A stretch of 64,000 bases of DNA from Cafeteria roenbergensis. Its lineage: Eukaryota > Sar > Bigyra > Bicosoecida > Cafeteriaceae. How positions within the stretch are numbered: position 1 is the stretch's first letter; the number at the start of each line of letters is the position of its first letter. The notes beneath the pieces were generated by a model, which was not told where the DNA came from, did no database searches, and worked only from the letters and a program-made list of their open reading frames with translations. Shown here one piece after another: positions 23,201 to 33,565 of this stretch. A program made the position numbers and the translations under genes. The stretch covers positions 62,001 through 126,000 of the forward strand of contig VLTN01000040.1 of assembly GCA_008330645.1 (NCBI GenBank). Direction: 5' to 3'.

Positions 23201-23445
23201 ACCCCAAGAGACTGCCGCGCAAGGCTCCGGAAAGGCGCCAAGGACCGCGCCCGGGGGCGAGGGTTCGCGCAGTGGATGCGGGCGCGCACCACGAGCGCGT
23301 CCCCAGGGCCAGGGCGGGCCGAGGGGGGCCGCGAGCGGCGGCCGCGCGCGGATGACAGACCACTCGGGCGCGGGGGCGTCAGTCAGCGGGCCTGACGACT
23401 CACCTGAATGAAGGGGGCCACGGCCCCGGGCGGGACCGCTGACAT
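20213..23445 (-). CDS. Heat shock factor-type transcription factor
   Basis: DNA-binding regulator of the HSF family. Exons are 23445-23404, 23141-23059, 22891-22818 and 22599-20213, 861 residues; the junctions are phase 0, 2 and 1. Together they assemble an intact winged-helix HSF domain: APFIQ then KLRAIVDEG and VNWSADGTTFYVNDVD, then SFETEVLAKHFKSPHMASFV with RQLNFYGFRK, the diagnostic HSF block. A coiled coil with hydrophobic heptads follows at about residues 115-165 (NLRLSVASMRNQLATARKQL), as expected for trimerisation. The remaining 650 residues are Ser/Ala/Pro-rich and disordered-looking, a likely activation region. A GGCAGAG word at 23581-23587 (CTCTGCC on the gene strand) lies 136-142 bp upstream of the ATG. 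Confidence 0.92.
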
Positions 23446-23787
23446 GGCAAAAGGCTCGGAGGGGCTTGGTCGCAGCCTCGGAGGCTGTGACGGGGGCTCG
23501 GGTGCGTGGGGGACACGCGCTGAGAGGCGCGCAAGAGTGCTGGTGGCTCATTTCCGCCCTGTTCCGATGGACCGTCGGCGGGCAGAGCTTCGGAACACCC
23601 AAGGCCACGTACCCCGCGCTCGGCGGCGCGCCCGCGCGACCCCTGCGCCTTCTGGCGCACGGCGCGGCTACAAAACGGGCCAGTGTGTTCCGTGTGGCGG
23701 CCGGGCCGCGACGCAGAGCAGCCCAGCCGGCGCCGGGGCACGCACGCGTGGGCGCGCAAACATGTGCGTGGGCGAACGAGGGCCTCC
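23446..23787. other. Tandem gap between HSF and PLP enzyme
   Basis: HSF and the PLP enzyme are on the same strand, so this gap holds the HSF promoter and the 3' end of the enzyme. It includes GGCAGAG (23581-23587). On the minus strand, TG/T-containing sequence at about 23740-23765 lies just downstream of the enzyme stop. No gene seen. Confidence 0.45.
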
Positions 23788-25056
23788 TCACGTGCCGCGC
23801 ACGGGGGTGCAGCGCTCGCCAAACGCTCTGAGGACTGCGTCCCGAAGGCCCACCACCGCGGCCGGCAGCGGGTCTGGCCATGAGCGAACGACGGTCGCGC
23901 CGTCGGCAGAGAGGCGAATTTCTCCGCCGCTGCCTGCAGCCGCAGCCTCCGCGGCAGCAAGGGCGACCTCGTCAGCGGCCTCCCGCCCGGCCGCTGCTGC
24001 GCCGCGCGCCCCCATGAAGAGACCCACTGGCACGTGCACCTCGTTCACAGGCATGGCCAGCCTGGAGGTGCTGGAGAGCATGGCTCCCTCCCACAGGCCC
24101 AGCTCGCGCAGCAGCGGCGCCTCCTCGCGGACCCCCACGCCCTGCAAAGGGCACACCTCGAGCAGCAGCCTGCGCACCGTCCCCATGAGCACGCCGCTGC
24201 CGGCCGTGCGCAGCGTCCCCGCCTGCAGCGCCGCGAAGTTGGTCTGCGTCCCCTCGTACACCTCCGCGCCGGCAGCAGCCGCGCCGCACATGAGGACCTC
24301 CTCCACGCCCGACCCCGGCCCCATCAGGGCCTCCAGCCCGGCCCTGTCGGCCACCCACCGCGTGTCCTTGGCCGCTGCGTTGGCCCGCGGCCCCTCACGA
24401 ACGAGCACCCGGATGGGCGGGCTGTGCGGCGGCAGCAGCTCCTGCAGGTGCACGTAGAGGCCCACAGGGGATGCGGGCCCGCACGCGTCTGCTAGGGCGG
24501 GGACGCGGCTTGAATCCGCCTGCGTTGCCGCATCCCAGGCCACAAGGACCGACACCTTGGCCTCCGCGACCGTGCCTTCGCCACCGTGCGGGCGAGACGG
24601 CGACACCGAGGCCCAGTCGTCGAGGGCGGGCCGGAGCGACCCAAGGATCGACTCCCGCACCCACTCGGGGTCTGTGGCCGCGCGCTCCGGGGCTGTTGGC
24701 GACACGCCTGCGGCGTCTTGCATGAGTCGGGACGACTCGGCCAGGCGCGCCACGTGGCCTTCAAAGTCGAAAACGCGCGTTGCACCAAACGCTGTGCGCG
24801 CCGTGGTGTACGCCCCTGCGGGGGACGCGGGGAGTCGGGGTCGGACGGACGGGAGCCATCGTTCCGCGGAACCACGTCACGCACGCATCTGCGACCCCGC
24901 CCAAGCGGCCGAGGCGAGCGAGCCAGGCCAGCGCCCGCGCGGCAGCGTGGCGTCGCGGGAAAGGCGCGACGAGAAAGCGGGCCGGCGTCGCGCTGGCGAG
25001 GCGGCGTGTGGCTGCTCACCCCGCGGCGCATCCTTGAGGAATGCCGAGCTCCCCAT
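23788..25056 (-). CDS. Fold-type IV PLP enzyme (BCAT / aminodeoxychorismate lyase superfamily)
   Basis: Class IV aminotransferase-like protein of 354 residues. Exons are 25056-25020 and 24815-23788, joined in phase 1 to give APRGAYTTARTAFGATRVFD, a classic start of this fold. Further conserved blocks are HVARLAESSRL, a lysine in AAAKDTRW placed where the Schiff-base lysine of the family lies, VYEGTQTNFAALQAG (the E-G-x-x-x-N-F phosphate-site region) and TSRLAMPVNEV near the end. The family includes branched-chain aminotransferases, D-amino acid transaminases and 4-amino-4-deoxychorismate lyase; the RGAYTT start is nearer the lyase-like group, but the substrate cannot be told. No targeting peptide is obvious. 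Divergent from the small gene at 25307. Confidence 0.75.
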
Positions 25057-25306
25057 GGAAAAGCCGGGAACGCGCTTGCCCCCCGCGAACAGCACTGCCC
25101 GGGACGCGCCGCTGGCCGCCCCTGCCGCCATTGCTGGCCGCCGGCGGTGGCTGTGCGCTGTGCCGGGCCTGGCGAGGAGTTCTCTCCCGCGCCAGTGGTG
25201 CCGCGGGGACTCCAGCCGGAATCGGGCAGAGCCAGTTTCAACTCCGAAAACAGCCGGCGCCCGGCCAGCGCGTGGGGTCTCGCGGGGCACCGCGTCGGCT
25301 GCAGGC
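25057..25306. promoter_or_regulatory. Divergent promoter, PLP enzyme / small protein
   Basis: A 250-bp gap between start codons with GGCAGAGCC at 25225-25233, the reverse complement of GGCTCTGCC. Confidence 0.4.
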
Positions 25307-26430
25307 ATGGCGTTCTTCGGCATCACGTCCAAGGGCCCCCAGAACCCGTTTCGGGCTGCCACGGAGGGTGAGGCCGGCTCGCGCAGCGGGGGGGTCGGGG
25401 GGAGGCCGCACAATGCGCTTGCCATCGGCGCGCCAACGGATGGAGAGCGCCACAGCCGCTGGCCCGTGCCCCAAGCGGGCCCGGGACCGTCACACGTCGC
25501 AGCTTTGGCGCGCTTGGCAGTGCCTCTGCGGCGCGTGTGGGCCCGAGGCGCGGCTCGGCCCTGGAGATGGCGCACGCGTGGTGTCCGAGTCCGCCCGGCC
25601 ATTCCTCCTCTCGCTCCTTTGTCCCGGCTGGTCCGCCCGCAGCCGCGCTGGGCCTGGCGCTGTTCTCGAAGGCTGACATCGAGGCTGCGTTCAGGGCGAG
25701 CTGCCGCTCGTCCACGATTGGCCAGGACGAGGCCGACGAGTTCCTGGTGCAGTTGTACCACGGACCGGCGCCTGCGATGCACGAGAAGAGGTGAGCCCCC
25801 CTCGCGCGCCTCCCCTCAGCCTGCGCCGCCACGCCCCGTCTTGGTCGCCATGGTGCCACGCGCGTGCGCGTGCGGTCCGTGGGCTTGCTCGCCGGGCGGA
25901 CTCGCAAGCTTGGCCGAGAGCTTTATGTCTCCTTCTCCTTCTCCGTCTCGCTGGTAGTCTTGGCGGCCCCGCCTGAACTGCGTGCGCTGAGCGAGGCGAA
26001 CCCTGCTGCCAGGCGTCGGACCGGGTCCCCAACGCACACCTCCTTGCACGCGCCGCGCGCTCGCAGGCTGAAGGACAGGATGCTCGAAGCCGTGGGCGGG
26101 GACTACTCCGGGCGGCTCGACCTGGAGCAGCTCCTGGAGGTGACAGCGGCGCTGCAGGCGGAGGAGGAGGCGGAGGAGGCTGCCAACGAGTCGATGGCGA
26201 CCACGGGGATCTTTAGCGCGAAGGAGCTACAGGAGAAGCGCGCGCACAACATGCGGGGCGCGGCGGGGCCCCGCGACACCTTCACGGTGCCCCTCACCAC
26301 AGGGCACGCCAGCGGGTGGGAGCTGGAGCCGTCGGACGCGGAGGCGGCTGGGAAGGAGATCAGGCCGAAGCGCAAGTGCGCCGAGACCAAGTTTGCGGAG
26401 CGCCTGCTCAAGGCGGGGGAGCTGCTCTGA
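25307..26430 (+). CDS. Small unrecognised protein, possibly axonemal
   Basis: Exons 25307-25367, 25643-25790 and 26067-26430 (phases 1 and 2) encode 190 residues. I do not recognise it firmly. It opens MAFFGITSKGPQNPF, has an acidic helical segment resembling half an EF-hand (GDYSGRLDLEQLLEV) near residue 80, and ends with a Thr-Thr-x-x-x-Gly-Trp element (TTGHASGWELEPSD) and KCAETKFAERLLKAG. Short Thr/Gly/Trp motifs of this sort occur in microtubule inner proteins of cilia, and the organism is ciliated, but that is only a hint. Splice sites are the standard GTGAG...CGCAG of this genome. Read-through of the introns breaks the frame, so the model depends on those splices. Confidence 0.6.
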
Positions 26431-26759
26431 GCGACAGGGCCGGCGAGCGCGTGCTTGCGTTTGCGTGTTTGTGTGTTTGCGTGTTTGTGCGCTTGAGCGA
26501 GGGGCGGCAGGGGAGGGGAGAAACGACCGCGGGTCGGTGTGAGATGCTGCCTGGGCTGGCCCGGCGCGCGAGCCCGCATGCGCACACCACCACTCACAGA
26601 GCGCCGCCAACACGTCGAACAACGGGCCCCGGCGCCACGGCGCCACCCTAGCGACGCGCTTGCGGCGGAGCGAGACCAAGCTCAGCAATCGTCATGAGCG
26701 CGTGAGCCTGTGCGCGCCCCCCCCCCCCCCCCGCGCGCGCAGGGGGGGGGGAGACAATC
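26431..26759. other. Convergent 3' region with TG tract and C16/G10 inverted runs
   Basis: A strongly TG-rich stretch at 26452-26500 follows the plus-strand gene. Near the stop of the minus-strand gene lie a run of 16 C (26717-26732), nine bases, and a run of 10 G (26742-26751), able to fold into a hairpin. No gene is seen. Confidence 0.6.
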
Positions 26760-29363
26760 TCAGGTCCAAAAGTCCGGCGTAGCATCGGCAGCACACGCGT
26801 CCGCCGCCGAGGGGGCCAGCGGGCCCAGCCCCGCCCGCTCCGATGCCGCATCGACCAGCCTGCACCGGCGCACCAGCACCCGGACCTCCTGCTCCTCGCT
26901 CGACAGCCCGCCCACCCACGCCCGCACGCGGAAGCTGTCCTCGCCCACGAAGCCCTCCCTGGGCGAGTACACGTACCGCAAGTCGGAGGCCGGCCAGGTG
27001 AGACGCGTGTCCTGGGACGGCCTCGCCTCTCCGCGCTCGTCCGTGGTCAGCAGCGCGCCAACACCGGCTCTGCACCCCACGCCCTGGCCAGCGGGCCCGC
27101 AGCGAGTGCGCGGCCTGCGTGTCAGCGGGTCTTCCTCCAGCTGCGGCCCAGTCGCGAAGGAGCGCTCTGACGACCAGGGCTGGTGCAGTGCCGCCGCCTC
27201 CCCCCGCCCCGACGCCGCGGCCGACACGTTCGCCTCGTAGATGCGACCGAATGACGGCAGGAACCGCGCTTCGAACGCGACGTCGGCGCGCAGGACCCTG
27301 AAGGAGCCGTCCGAGAGGGTGGCGTTGAGCGACCAGCCGGCCAAGGCGCCGGCCCCGTGGGCTAGCACCAGGGGCCTGGAGCCGTGCTCCCTGGGGGGGG
27401 GCGTCGCCGCTGCGGCGGCGGCGGAGGAGCGCCCGCTCGCCCAGTCGCGCTCCCCCGATAGCCTGACCTGCTCCGCCCGCCTGCGGACGGTGTCGCGGAT
27501 GACGAGGGTCCACGCCCCTCCCAGCCGGCCGTACAGCCGCTGCCCGGACGCCGCCACAGCCGCCGAGGCGGACGATGTGGCCCACAGGTCGGCCATGGGG
27601 TCGAGGCTGTGGAACGTTCGGAGCCGCGCGCTGGCCGCCGTGAAGTCGGGAAGGAGCGACGCCTTGGGGCCCGTCAGCGTGGCCCCGGGGGCCTCCCGGC
27701 CGCGCACGTTGTTCCCCGAGCGGAACGTCTGCAGGGAGCGCAGCGGGGCGGCATAGGCCTCCACCTCGGCCAGCGCCAGGGCGGACTCCGGGGTCTCCAG
27801 CTGGACGCGGATGGCGCCGACGAGGCCGCCCATGTGCACGGTGGCGGGGTCGCTATCGGCCTCGGCCGCCTCACGGGCCGCGAGCGACGCTGCCGACGTC
27901 ACTCTCGACCGAGGCACGTCGAGCACGACGGCCCGCCGCTCAGGGCCCCGCAGGTCGGCAGCCGTGATGCGGCGGGCCCAGAGCGCCGCTGCCCTGGCCG
28001 CGTGGAGCGGCACACCGGCCATTGGGGCGGGCAGCAGCATCACCCAAGCAGGGGCCAGGGTTCCCGCCAGCCTCGCCTGGGCGATGCCCCCGTTGGAGGC
28101 GTAGTTGTAGGCCGAGGAGGAGGAGCCACGCACCCGCTCCACCACCTGCACCGGGACGATGCCGCCTGTGCTGAGGGTGGCCACCTCCTCGGCCTCCAGG
28201 AGGGGCACGTTCCCCGCAAGCGTGAGGAAGGTGACGGTCCACGCGTAGGCACCGAAGCCGTCCGGGGCAGACCGCTGCACGCGCACGGCTCCCAGGAGCG
28301 ACTCAGCGCTCTGCCCGAGCAGCGGCGCCGCGCCTGGCAGCAGCGCCTGCGCCGTGGCGGCCTCCAGCGCGGTCTCCAGGCTCTCCCCCGGCCGCTCCCC
28401 CTCGGGCCCGTTCAAGCGCTCGTCCGCCGTCGAGGCGGCCGCAAAGACGCTGATGGGCGCCGTGCGGCCTGTGAGGTTGCCCATGGTCAACCGCAGCCGA
28501 AACGAGCCGCCCCTCACCTGCGCCGCCGCCCGCAGCCTCACCACCTGAACCTCGTCCCTGTCCGGCGCCAGCCCGCGGCCCCACAGCCGCAGGGACCCCA
28601 CGACCTTGTCCCCCGTGGCGTTGACGCCGGGCTGGCTGGCGTTGGCGCCCGCGCCCGCGCCCGAGCGGATGTCGGCCTCCCACCAAGCCTCCGGCGCGCC
28701 CTGCAGCTGCGAGGATGTGTGCGCGACGCTGAGGCCGTCAAAGTACCCGCCGGTGCCGCCGTCCACAGCGCGCTCGGGCCCGGCACCGAAGGCGACGGAG
28801 GCCTGAGCGGCGGGCGCATGCAGCGCCAGGTTGGCGCCCGAGCTCGACAAATCGGTCACCACCAGGTCCGCCCCGCGCCCCGTGCTCGCCTCCTCCGCTT
28901 GCAGTGCCCGGGACAGGTCGTCCAGCGACGGAAAGGACTCGTCGGGAAAGTGCCGCGTTCCCAGCCGGGCGCCCGGGCGCGCCCCGTCGATGAGCGTCAC
29001 AGCCTGCCCGCCGTGCCACAGCTCCACCGCCAGGTCCCGAGGGTCCGAGTGGTAGATGCCCCTCAGCAACACCGACACGCCCGTCACGTTGGCATGCTCG
29101 TCGGCGTCGCCCCAGGGAACAGAGACCGGCCAGTTCAGCACTCCCGCGTCGGGAATGCGCACGTCCGCGTCGAGCCGAATGGCAGTGGCCGCAGCGTCGG
29201 GCACAACGGCCCTGTGGGCCAGCATCCCAGCCCGTGGCACCGATGACAGCACCCCGGGCGTCGGCTGGGGCAGGCTCTCCGAGGCCGGGGTCGGCAGCGC
29301 AGCGGTTGCCCCGCCCAACGCGCCGGCCGACGCCAGCAGCACGACGGCTTGCAGCGCCCGCAT
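26760..29363 (-). CDS. Large secreted multidomain protein with P-domain and lectin-like modules
   Basis: A single exon encodes 867 residues. The ATG at 29363 was chosen because it opens a signal peptide (MRALQAVVLLASAGALGGAT); upstream in-frame sequence is open but lacks features. No second membrane span is visible, so the protein should be secreted. Near residue 80-130 a beta-rich block (VTGVSVLLRGIYHSDPRDLA then VELWHGG) resembles the P/Homo B domain of proprotein convertases. At about residue 185-235, GANLALHAPAAQASVAFG and ERAVDGG with WWEADI look like an F5/8 type C or fucolectin-type carbohydrate-binding module. A second P-like block occurs at about residue 640 (LYGRLGGAWTLVIRD), and YVYSPREGFVGEDSFRV near the end resembles a cadherin/Big-type repeat. 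Likely an adhesion or cell-surface matrix protein; assignments of modules are tentative. Confidence 0.7.
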   Translation of the reverse strand: MRALQAVVLLASAGALGGATAALPTPASESLPQPTPGVLSSVPRAGMLAHRAVVPDAAATAIRLDADVRIPDAGVLNWPVSVPWGDADEHANVTGVSVLLRGIYHSDPRDLAVELWHGGQAVTLIDGARPGARLGTRHFPDESFPSLDDLSRALQAEEASTGRGADLVVTDLSSSGANLALHAPAAQASVAFGAGPERAVDGGTGGYFDGLSVAHTSSQLQGAPEAWWEADIRSGAGAGANASQPGVNATGDKVVGSLRLWGRGLAPDRDEVQVVRLRAAAQVRGGSFRLRLTMGNLTGRTAPISVFAAASTADERLNGPEGERPGESLETALEAATAQALLPGAAPLLGQSAESLLGAVRVQRSAPDGFGAYAWTVTFLTLAGNVPLLEAEEVATLSTGGIVPVQVVERVRGSSSSAYNYASNGGIAQARLAGTLAPAWVMLLPAPMAGVPLHAARAAALWARRITAADLRGPERRAVVLDVPRSRVTSAASLAAREAAEADSDPATVHMGGLVGAIRVQLETPESALALAEVEAYAAPLRSLQTFRSGNNVRGREAPGATLTGPKASLLPDFTAASARLRTFHSLDPMADLWATSSASAAVAASGQRLYGRLGGAWTLVIRDTVRRRAEQVRLSGERDWASGRSSAAAAAATPPPREHGSRPLVLAHGAGALAGWSLNATLSDGSFRVLRADVAFEARFLPSFGRIYEANVSAAASGRGEAAALHQPWSSERSFATGPQLEEDPLTRRPRTRCGPAGQGVGCRAGVGALLTTDERGEARPSQDTRLTWPASDLRYVYSPREGFVGEDSFRVRAWVGGLSSEEQEVRVLVRRCRLVDAASERAGLGPLAPSAADACAADATPDFWT

Positions 29364-29604
29364 TTCACCCACGGCGAGGTCTGAAAGCGAGCGCACGTGC
29401 CCGCTCGACCCCTCGAAGCTGGCCGGGCGCCCTGGCTCCGGGTCGGGGCCGCGGAGCCCGGGCTGGCGCGTGCGCGCGACTGGCAAGGCGACCGACTCTG
29501 CTCGAGTCGATTATTTGGCTTTTTGCCCAGAATCGCAAGAGTGCTGCTGAAAATATGCCTCGCCCCACACCCTCAGCGGGTCGCCGGTGCCCACCCCGCG
29601 CAGC
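29364..29604. promoter_or_regulatory. Divergent promoter, secreted protein / CSN5
   Basis: A 241-bp gap between start codons. CTCTGC at 29496-29501 sits inside a short inverted repeat (CGACTC and GAGTCG, 29493-29498 and 29504-29509). An AT-richer patch (TTATTTGGCTTTTTG) follows at about 29510-29524. Confidence 0.4.
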
Positions 29605-31231
29605 ATGGCCGCGTCCGCGAAGATCAGCGACAGCGCGTTCGACTACGACAGCGACAGGCTGGAGGCGCTCGCTTTGGCCAAGCCTTGGCTGGCCGAGTGA
29701 GGCTTGGGCTGGATTGAGACGCCAGGTTCAGGGCTCCGCCACAGCCCGCGCCCGCTGGCCATTGGCGCCCTGCCCCCCCCCACGCCAAGCCGCTCCGCCC
29801 CGCCCTCGCAGGCCTCGGTACTTCACGAAAACCATGGTGGCGGCGTCGGCGGCAATGAAAATGGTGAGCTGCCGCTGCTCGCGTGTTGGGCCGCCTGCGA
29901 GACCCTCCCCGTTCCCGGGGCTGCGCGGCGGGAAAGCGCAGCCCGGTCGCAAGCCACATCGCGCGCATTCGTGCCCCGCGGATGCCCCTTGGATCGCAGC
30001 TCCAGCACGCGCAGACTGGGGTGGAGCGCGGCATGGCCCGGAGCCCGCCGGTGCCGATCGAGATCATGGGTCTGATGATCGGTCACGTGGACCCCGACGA
30101 CACCCGAACACTCGTGGTCACAGATGTGAGCCGCCCGCAGTGCGGTTAGCGGTGCGCGCGCTGCGCGTGGGGCGGCCGCTGCCGCTGCCGTGGCCGCGGC
30201 GTCGAAGCCTGCGGTCGAGTCACCCAGGCAGTGCCGAGCCTGCGAGCTCCGCGCCCGCGAGACCCGCAAGCGTCTCCTCCTCCCACCCCCCACCCCCAAT
30301 TTGCCCCTCGCAGGCCTTCCCTCTGCCCGTAGAGGGCACTGAGACATCCGTTGTGGCGGACAACCCGCGCGTGAACGAGTACATGGCCGAGCTGTCCGAG
30401 AGCATCGAGGCCGTCCGCAAGGAGCGCCTCATCGGCTGGTACCACTCCCATCCGTTCGACGTGCGCGAGTACCCCAACTGGTTCTTCTCCATGGTGGACG
30501 TGCAGACGCAGAACGCGTGGCAGCACCAGAGCGAGCGCATGGGCTCCGCGTCAGACCCCTTCATCGGCATCGTCATCGACCCGCTCCGCTCCCTCGCCAA
30601 GGGCCGCCCCGAGATGGGCGCCTTCCGCAACTTCAAGCCCGACTACAAGCTGCCGAACCGCCTGGTGGGGCCCGACAACAAGGTGTGGCCCTCCGAGGCG
30701 GCCCTGACGGAGCGCTGGGGCCCTGCCTGCGGCTCCTACTACAGCATGGAGGTGCAGCTTTTCCAGACCACCCTCTGCCAGCGCATCCTCCAAGTGCTCT
30801 CCCGGGAGCACCTCTGGGCCCGGGTGCTCGCCTCCACCGCCATGCTGGACAAGGAGGCACGCGAGTCTGCAGCCCAGCGCGTCACCAAGATCGCCGAGAC
30901 GCTGGCCAAGGCGGAGGGCTTGCCCAGTGGGGGCGCCGCCCGGCCCTTCGGGTCAAGCATGTCCAGGGACTCCACTGCCGTGGCGGCGGCCGCGCGCGCC
31001 GTCACCGACGTGTCGCTTGAGCTGCTGCAGGGTCAAGCCGCCCAGGCTGTCAAGTACGCCACCTTCTCCCGCCCCGCCGACACGGCCGCAGAACCCCCCG
31101 CAGCGAGGGGGCCGGGGCGCGCATCAAGGGCCACCGGGACGTCCTCCTCCTCCTCGTCTTCCTCCTCGTCCTCCTCGTCCTCCTCGTCTTCCGCTGCTTC
31201 CGCCGCCGCCGCTGCGTCCGCTGTTGCCTGA
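29605..31231 (+). CDS. COP9 signalosome subunit 5-like JAMM deneddylase
   Basis: Metalloprotease subunit expected to remove NEDD8 from cullins. Exons are 29605-29696, 29812-29863, 30000-30125 and 30314-31231, 395 residues. The joins give ALALAKPWLAEPRYFTKTMV (the CSN5 AKPW...YF element), KMLQHAQTG, the catalytic-glutamate block IEIMGLMIGHVD, and AFPLPVEGTETSV, which separates CSN5 from the proteasomal Rpn11. The JAMM core is GWYHSHP followed by SMVDVQTQ; the zinc ligands His, His and Asp are present, but five extra residues separate HSHP from Ser-x-x-Asp compared with animal and plant CSN5. The C-terminal half follows the family (PEMGAFRNFKPDYK, SYYSMEVQLFQTTL). A Ser/Ala-rich tail ends the protein. 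Confidence 0.88.
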
Positions 31232-31504
31232 GCAGCGCCCAGGCCAGTGGCGCGGGCAGGGCAACCGACTGACACCGTCGCCCAGTGATCGGCCGACCCC
31301 CCTTCGCAAAAGCAAAGCGAACGGAAACCAAATCTGTCTCTGTGTGATTGTGCGTGTGTTGCGGCGGGCAGGCTTGCGCAGCCACCCTTCGTCAACCGGT
31401 TGTGTTCCAGCCCAGGCCTCCTGTCCCCGCCTCGCGCACACACCCGCCGGACTTGCTCTGCTGATGAAAGGAAGGGCACACGCTCACGCCGGGCGCGCGC
31501 CGGC
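31232..31504. other. Convergent 3' region, CSN5 / SDR
   Basis: TG-rich sequence at about 31333-31362 follows CSN5. On the minus strand, TG-rich sequence at about 31435-31480 follows the SDR gene. No gene seen. Confidence 0.45.
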
Positions 31505-33565
31505 TCACCGGCCCCAGCTCGACCAGCGAGCGAGCCACTCATCGCACACCTCGGTGGCGGCCTGCTGCTCCTCCTCGGTCGCGGCCCGCTGACCGTTGGC
31601 CGCCGCCGTGAGCATGCCGCGGTGCACGACAAGCTTGCGGCCGGGCACAGTCACGCTGGGGGCAGCGATGGCCACGGCCAGGTGCGGGGAGATGCCGCGC
31701 CTAGCCGTGAGCTGCTGGCCGCACACGGACGGCCGCACGAGCTCCAGGAAGGGCAGGCCAAGCTGCATGAACCAGGGAGTCAGCGCCGTGGCGACGAACC
31801 CGGGGCACACCGCCGTGACGCACGCGTCGGGTGCGGGGCCCGTCGGGGCACCGTCGCCAGTCCCCGAGAAGGACCCCTCCCGCGCTCCCGCCGCGCTGGC
31901 CGGAAGACCCTCCCTGAGCCGGCGCTGCATGTTGTGGCAGAGCGCGTCCTGGAGGAACTTCGCCTCTCCGTACGCGTCCAGCGCGGCGCGGGCAGCCTCG
32001 GCCTCAGGGGCGGAGGCCAGGCCCTCCGGGCGGAGCGACGCTACGTCTGTGGTGAGGTTGGCCGCGCGACTGCTGGTCCAGACCACCCGCGCGCCGCCGC
32101 CGCCGCAGCCGGAGTCCGGCCGCAGCCAGAGGTCGGGGTCGCAGGGGGCGCCCTCTGGGAAGGAGGGTGCGCGCGACAGCTTGGGCGGCGACGCGAGCCA
32201 GGGGGCGTCCGAGAGTGCGTCGCTCCGCTCCAGCGCAGCCGGCTGCGGTTCACACGGGGCGGTGCGGGGTCAGGCTTGCGCAGCCGGGGGGGTCGCTCGC
32301 GGCAGGCGCCGGGCACCGCTGATAGGAGCGCTGGCCGCACTTGGCTGTGCAAACGCCTCCCGTTCCCGTTCCAGTTCCCATCCCCCGCCCAGAACAACAA
32401 CAGCAACTGCAACCGCAGCAGCAGCAGCAGCAGCAGCAGCACTATGCAAGACACGCGCACGAGCGCCCGTGCCCGGCGACATCCGCACGGCGAGGCAGCA
32501 ACGCCCCGAGGCACGCTGGCGCCAGGATTCGCGGGGACAGTCGGGCCGTGCGGCCGCCCGTGTCGCCGCGTGCGTGGCCACCGCTCACCTTGCTGTCGGC
32601 CCCCAGCTCGGGAACCCTGCCGCGGCCGATGAGGCCGTTTTTTGCACAGAGCTCCACAAGCAAGACGTGGCCCAGCACGTGCGTGGCCAGAAGGTGCGGT
32701 GCCCCCGCGTGGTCAGCTGACGGCTCGCGGGCCCACCGCGGGTTGACGAGGAAGTGCTCTCCCGTGGCAGAGCCGCGACCCGTCTCGAAGAAGTGAGTGA
32801 TCCCGCCCTCCGGGGGCCCTCCCAGCAGCGGCTGGTCCGTGGTGGCCGCGCGGATCAGTGACGCCCAGTTGTAGCCCTCCACGGGCATGGTCCCGGCGTT
32901 GAGGTACAGCAGATCGATCCTGGGCAGAGCCGCAGCGAGGGCGGCGGCGCAGGCGCGGACGGCAGCTGGCTCCGACACATCGCACTGTACGAGCTGCACC
33001 GGGGCAGCGGGAGCCATTCCCGTCTCGGCCAGGCACGCGCTGCGCACCACCGCCACAGCTTCCTTTCCCCGCTTCTCGCTCCGGCAGAGCATGACGACGT
33101 GCACCCCGCAGACGGCGAGGCGCGTGGCGAGCTCCAGGCCGATGCCCGCGTTTGCGCCAGTGATGCAGGCGATCAGGCCGCCTTCCGCGCGGGCCAGGCG
33201 GCCTAGCCGAGACTCGACGCGCGCGTCCATCTGCGCGGGCCGGCGCGACAGCGAGCCGAGGCGGAGGCGAGGCTGGGGCATCGAGGGCGGGGGGCGCTGG
33301 GCACTGCTGCGTCCCGAGTACGTGGTCAGCCACCCGTCGGTTCCGGCCACCGCGGCCGCGCACAAGGCCCGGGCATGACGGCGCATGCGATGCGATGCCC
33401 CTGCCTCGACGGCTGGCGTTGGGCACGCACCTTCTTCTCGAGCTTGTCGACGAAGGCCGACATCCTCGACATGCCCACTCCGAGTCCAAGCACAACCATG
33501 AGGGCAATGGATGCCGCCGACACCCCGGCCCACAGGAGCATCTCCTCGGAAGAGGACGCTGCCAT
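31505..33565 (-). CDS. Membrane-anchored SDR, 3-ketosteroid reductase (ERG27/HSD17B7)-like
   Basis: NAD(P)-dependent short-chain reductase, probably acting in sterol synthesis. Exons are 33565-33431, 33296-32589 and 32242-31505, all phase 0, 526 residues. Exon 1 holds an N-terminal anchor (ASIALMVVLGLGVGM). The Rossmann cofactor motif TGANAGIG is followed by VVMLCRSEKRG, the NAG motif (LLYLNAGTMP), HVLGHVLLVEL, VVWTSSRAAN with the catalytic Ser, and YGEAK with the catalytic Tyr and Lys. The NAG to WTSS arrangement with large insertions resembles yeast ERG27 and human HSD17B7. The first intron begins GTGCGT and ends GCCCAG, both unusual for this window, so its exact ends are less certain. Other SDR roles cannot be excluded. 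Confidence 0.72.

Noticed and set aside
27609-29246. 545-residue open frame antisense to the secreted protein
   Set aside because: Gly/Arg/His-rich shadow without features; the minus strand has a signal peptide and domain-like blocks.
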